A stretch of DNA of 64,000 nt from Ceratodon purpureus (taxonomy: Eukaryota > Streptophyta > Bryopsida > Pseudoditrichales > Ditrichaceae): positions 513,194 through 577,193 of the forward strand of contig CM026432.1 in the NCBI GenBank assembly GCA_014871385.1, read 5' to 3'. Made by a program: the position numbers and the translations under genes. Each line of letters starts with the position of its first letter. The stretch's first letter is position 1. The notes under the pieces were generated by a model. It did not search any database and was not told the DNA's origin. It saw only the letters and a program-made list of their open reading frames with translations. This document shows, one piece after another, positions 63,805-64,000 of this stretch.

Positions 63805-64000
63805 CTACACTAAGCAATTTTCTGATCAGGCAGTAACGTGCCTCGACGAGGGTTCATGTATCCGCATTGCACACGATGTGAGGTTGTGACGCTTTTGCAT
63901 GGTTTTTCATTTACCAATACCGTAAACAGGATGTTCAAGAAGGTGACGTTTCTCTATCTTCTCATGGGAGGCGCAGCTCCTCGGCCCCCGGTTGGAGCTG

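Overview
This is plant nuclear DNA. The evidence is the plastid genes it carries (ORANGE, coproporphyrinogen III oxidase, an OEP16-like envelope protein), transit-peptide-like N-termini, and many short exons with GT-AG introns whose phases add up to open proteins. I cannot name the species. The microsatellite-rich gene leaders and the mix of decayed DNA transposons make me favour a non-seed plant, perhaps a moss, but that is a guess.

The window is a string of single-copy host genes separated by AT-rich, transposon-derived DNA. From left to right the host genes are: ORANGE (minus, cut by the left edge); an alpha/beta-hydrolase with a transit-like N-terminus (plus); an HDDC2/YfbR-like HD-domain 5'-deoxynucleotidase (minus, 8 exons); an OEP16/Tim17-family channel protein (plus, 6 exons); a DJ-1/PfpI-family protein (plus, 4 exons); a membrane fatty-acid hydroxylase/sterol-desaturase (plus, 2 exons); a WRC-domain protein (minus, 1 exon); the last exon of a 2-oxoglutarate-oxygenase-like gene (plus); a small coiled-coil protein resembling SNAPC5 (minus, 5 exons, one GC-AG intron); coproporphyrinogen III oxidase (plus, 11 exons); and the 3' exons of an unidentified gene at the right edge (minus). 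A broken VPS54 fragment lies at 11.3-11.7 kb.

The spaces between genes hold fossils of at least six kinds of DNA transposon: a PIF/Harbinger pair (13.1-15.2 kb), a Crypton-like tyrosine-recombinase gene (17.3-21.3 kb), a Mutator-like transposase (38.4-40.8 kb), a pogo/jerky-like transposase (50.0-50.7 kb), a hAT transposase (59.5-61.3 kb), and several non-autonomous inverted-repeat elements. I saw no reverse transcriptase, LTR pair, CRISPR array, rRNA or tRNA.

The most interesting feature is the nest at 17.3-21.3 kb. A Crypton-like recombinase with a long unrecognised C-terminal tail is split by a TTAA-flanked element with CCCCTAAAG ends. Two more copies of that TTAA family lie at 41.4-42.5 kb and 58.0-58.2 kb. 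I am not aware of Cryptons being well documented in land plants, so this is the part to check first.
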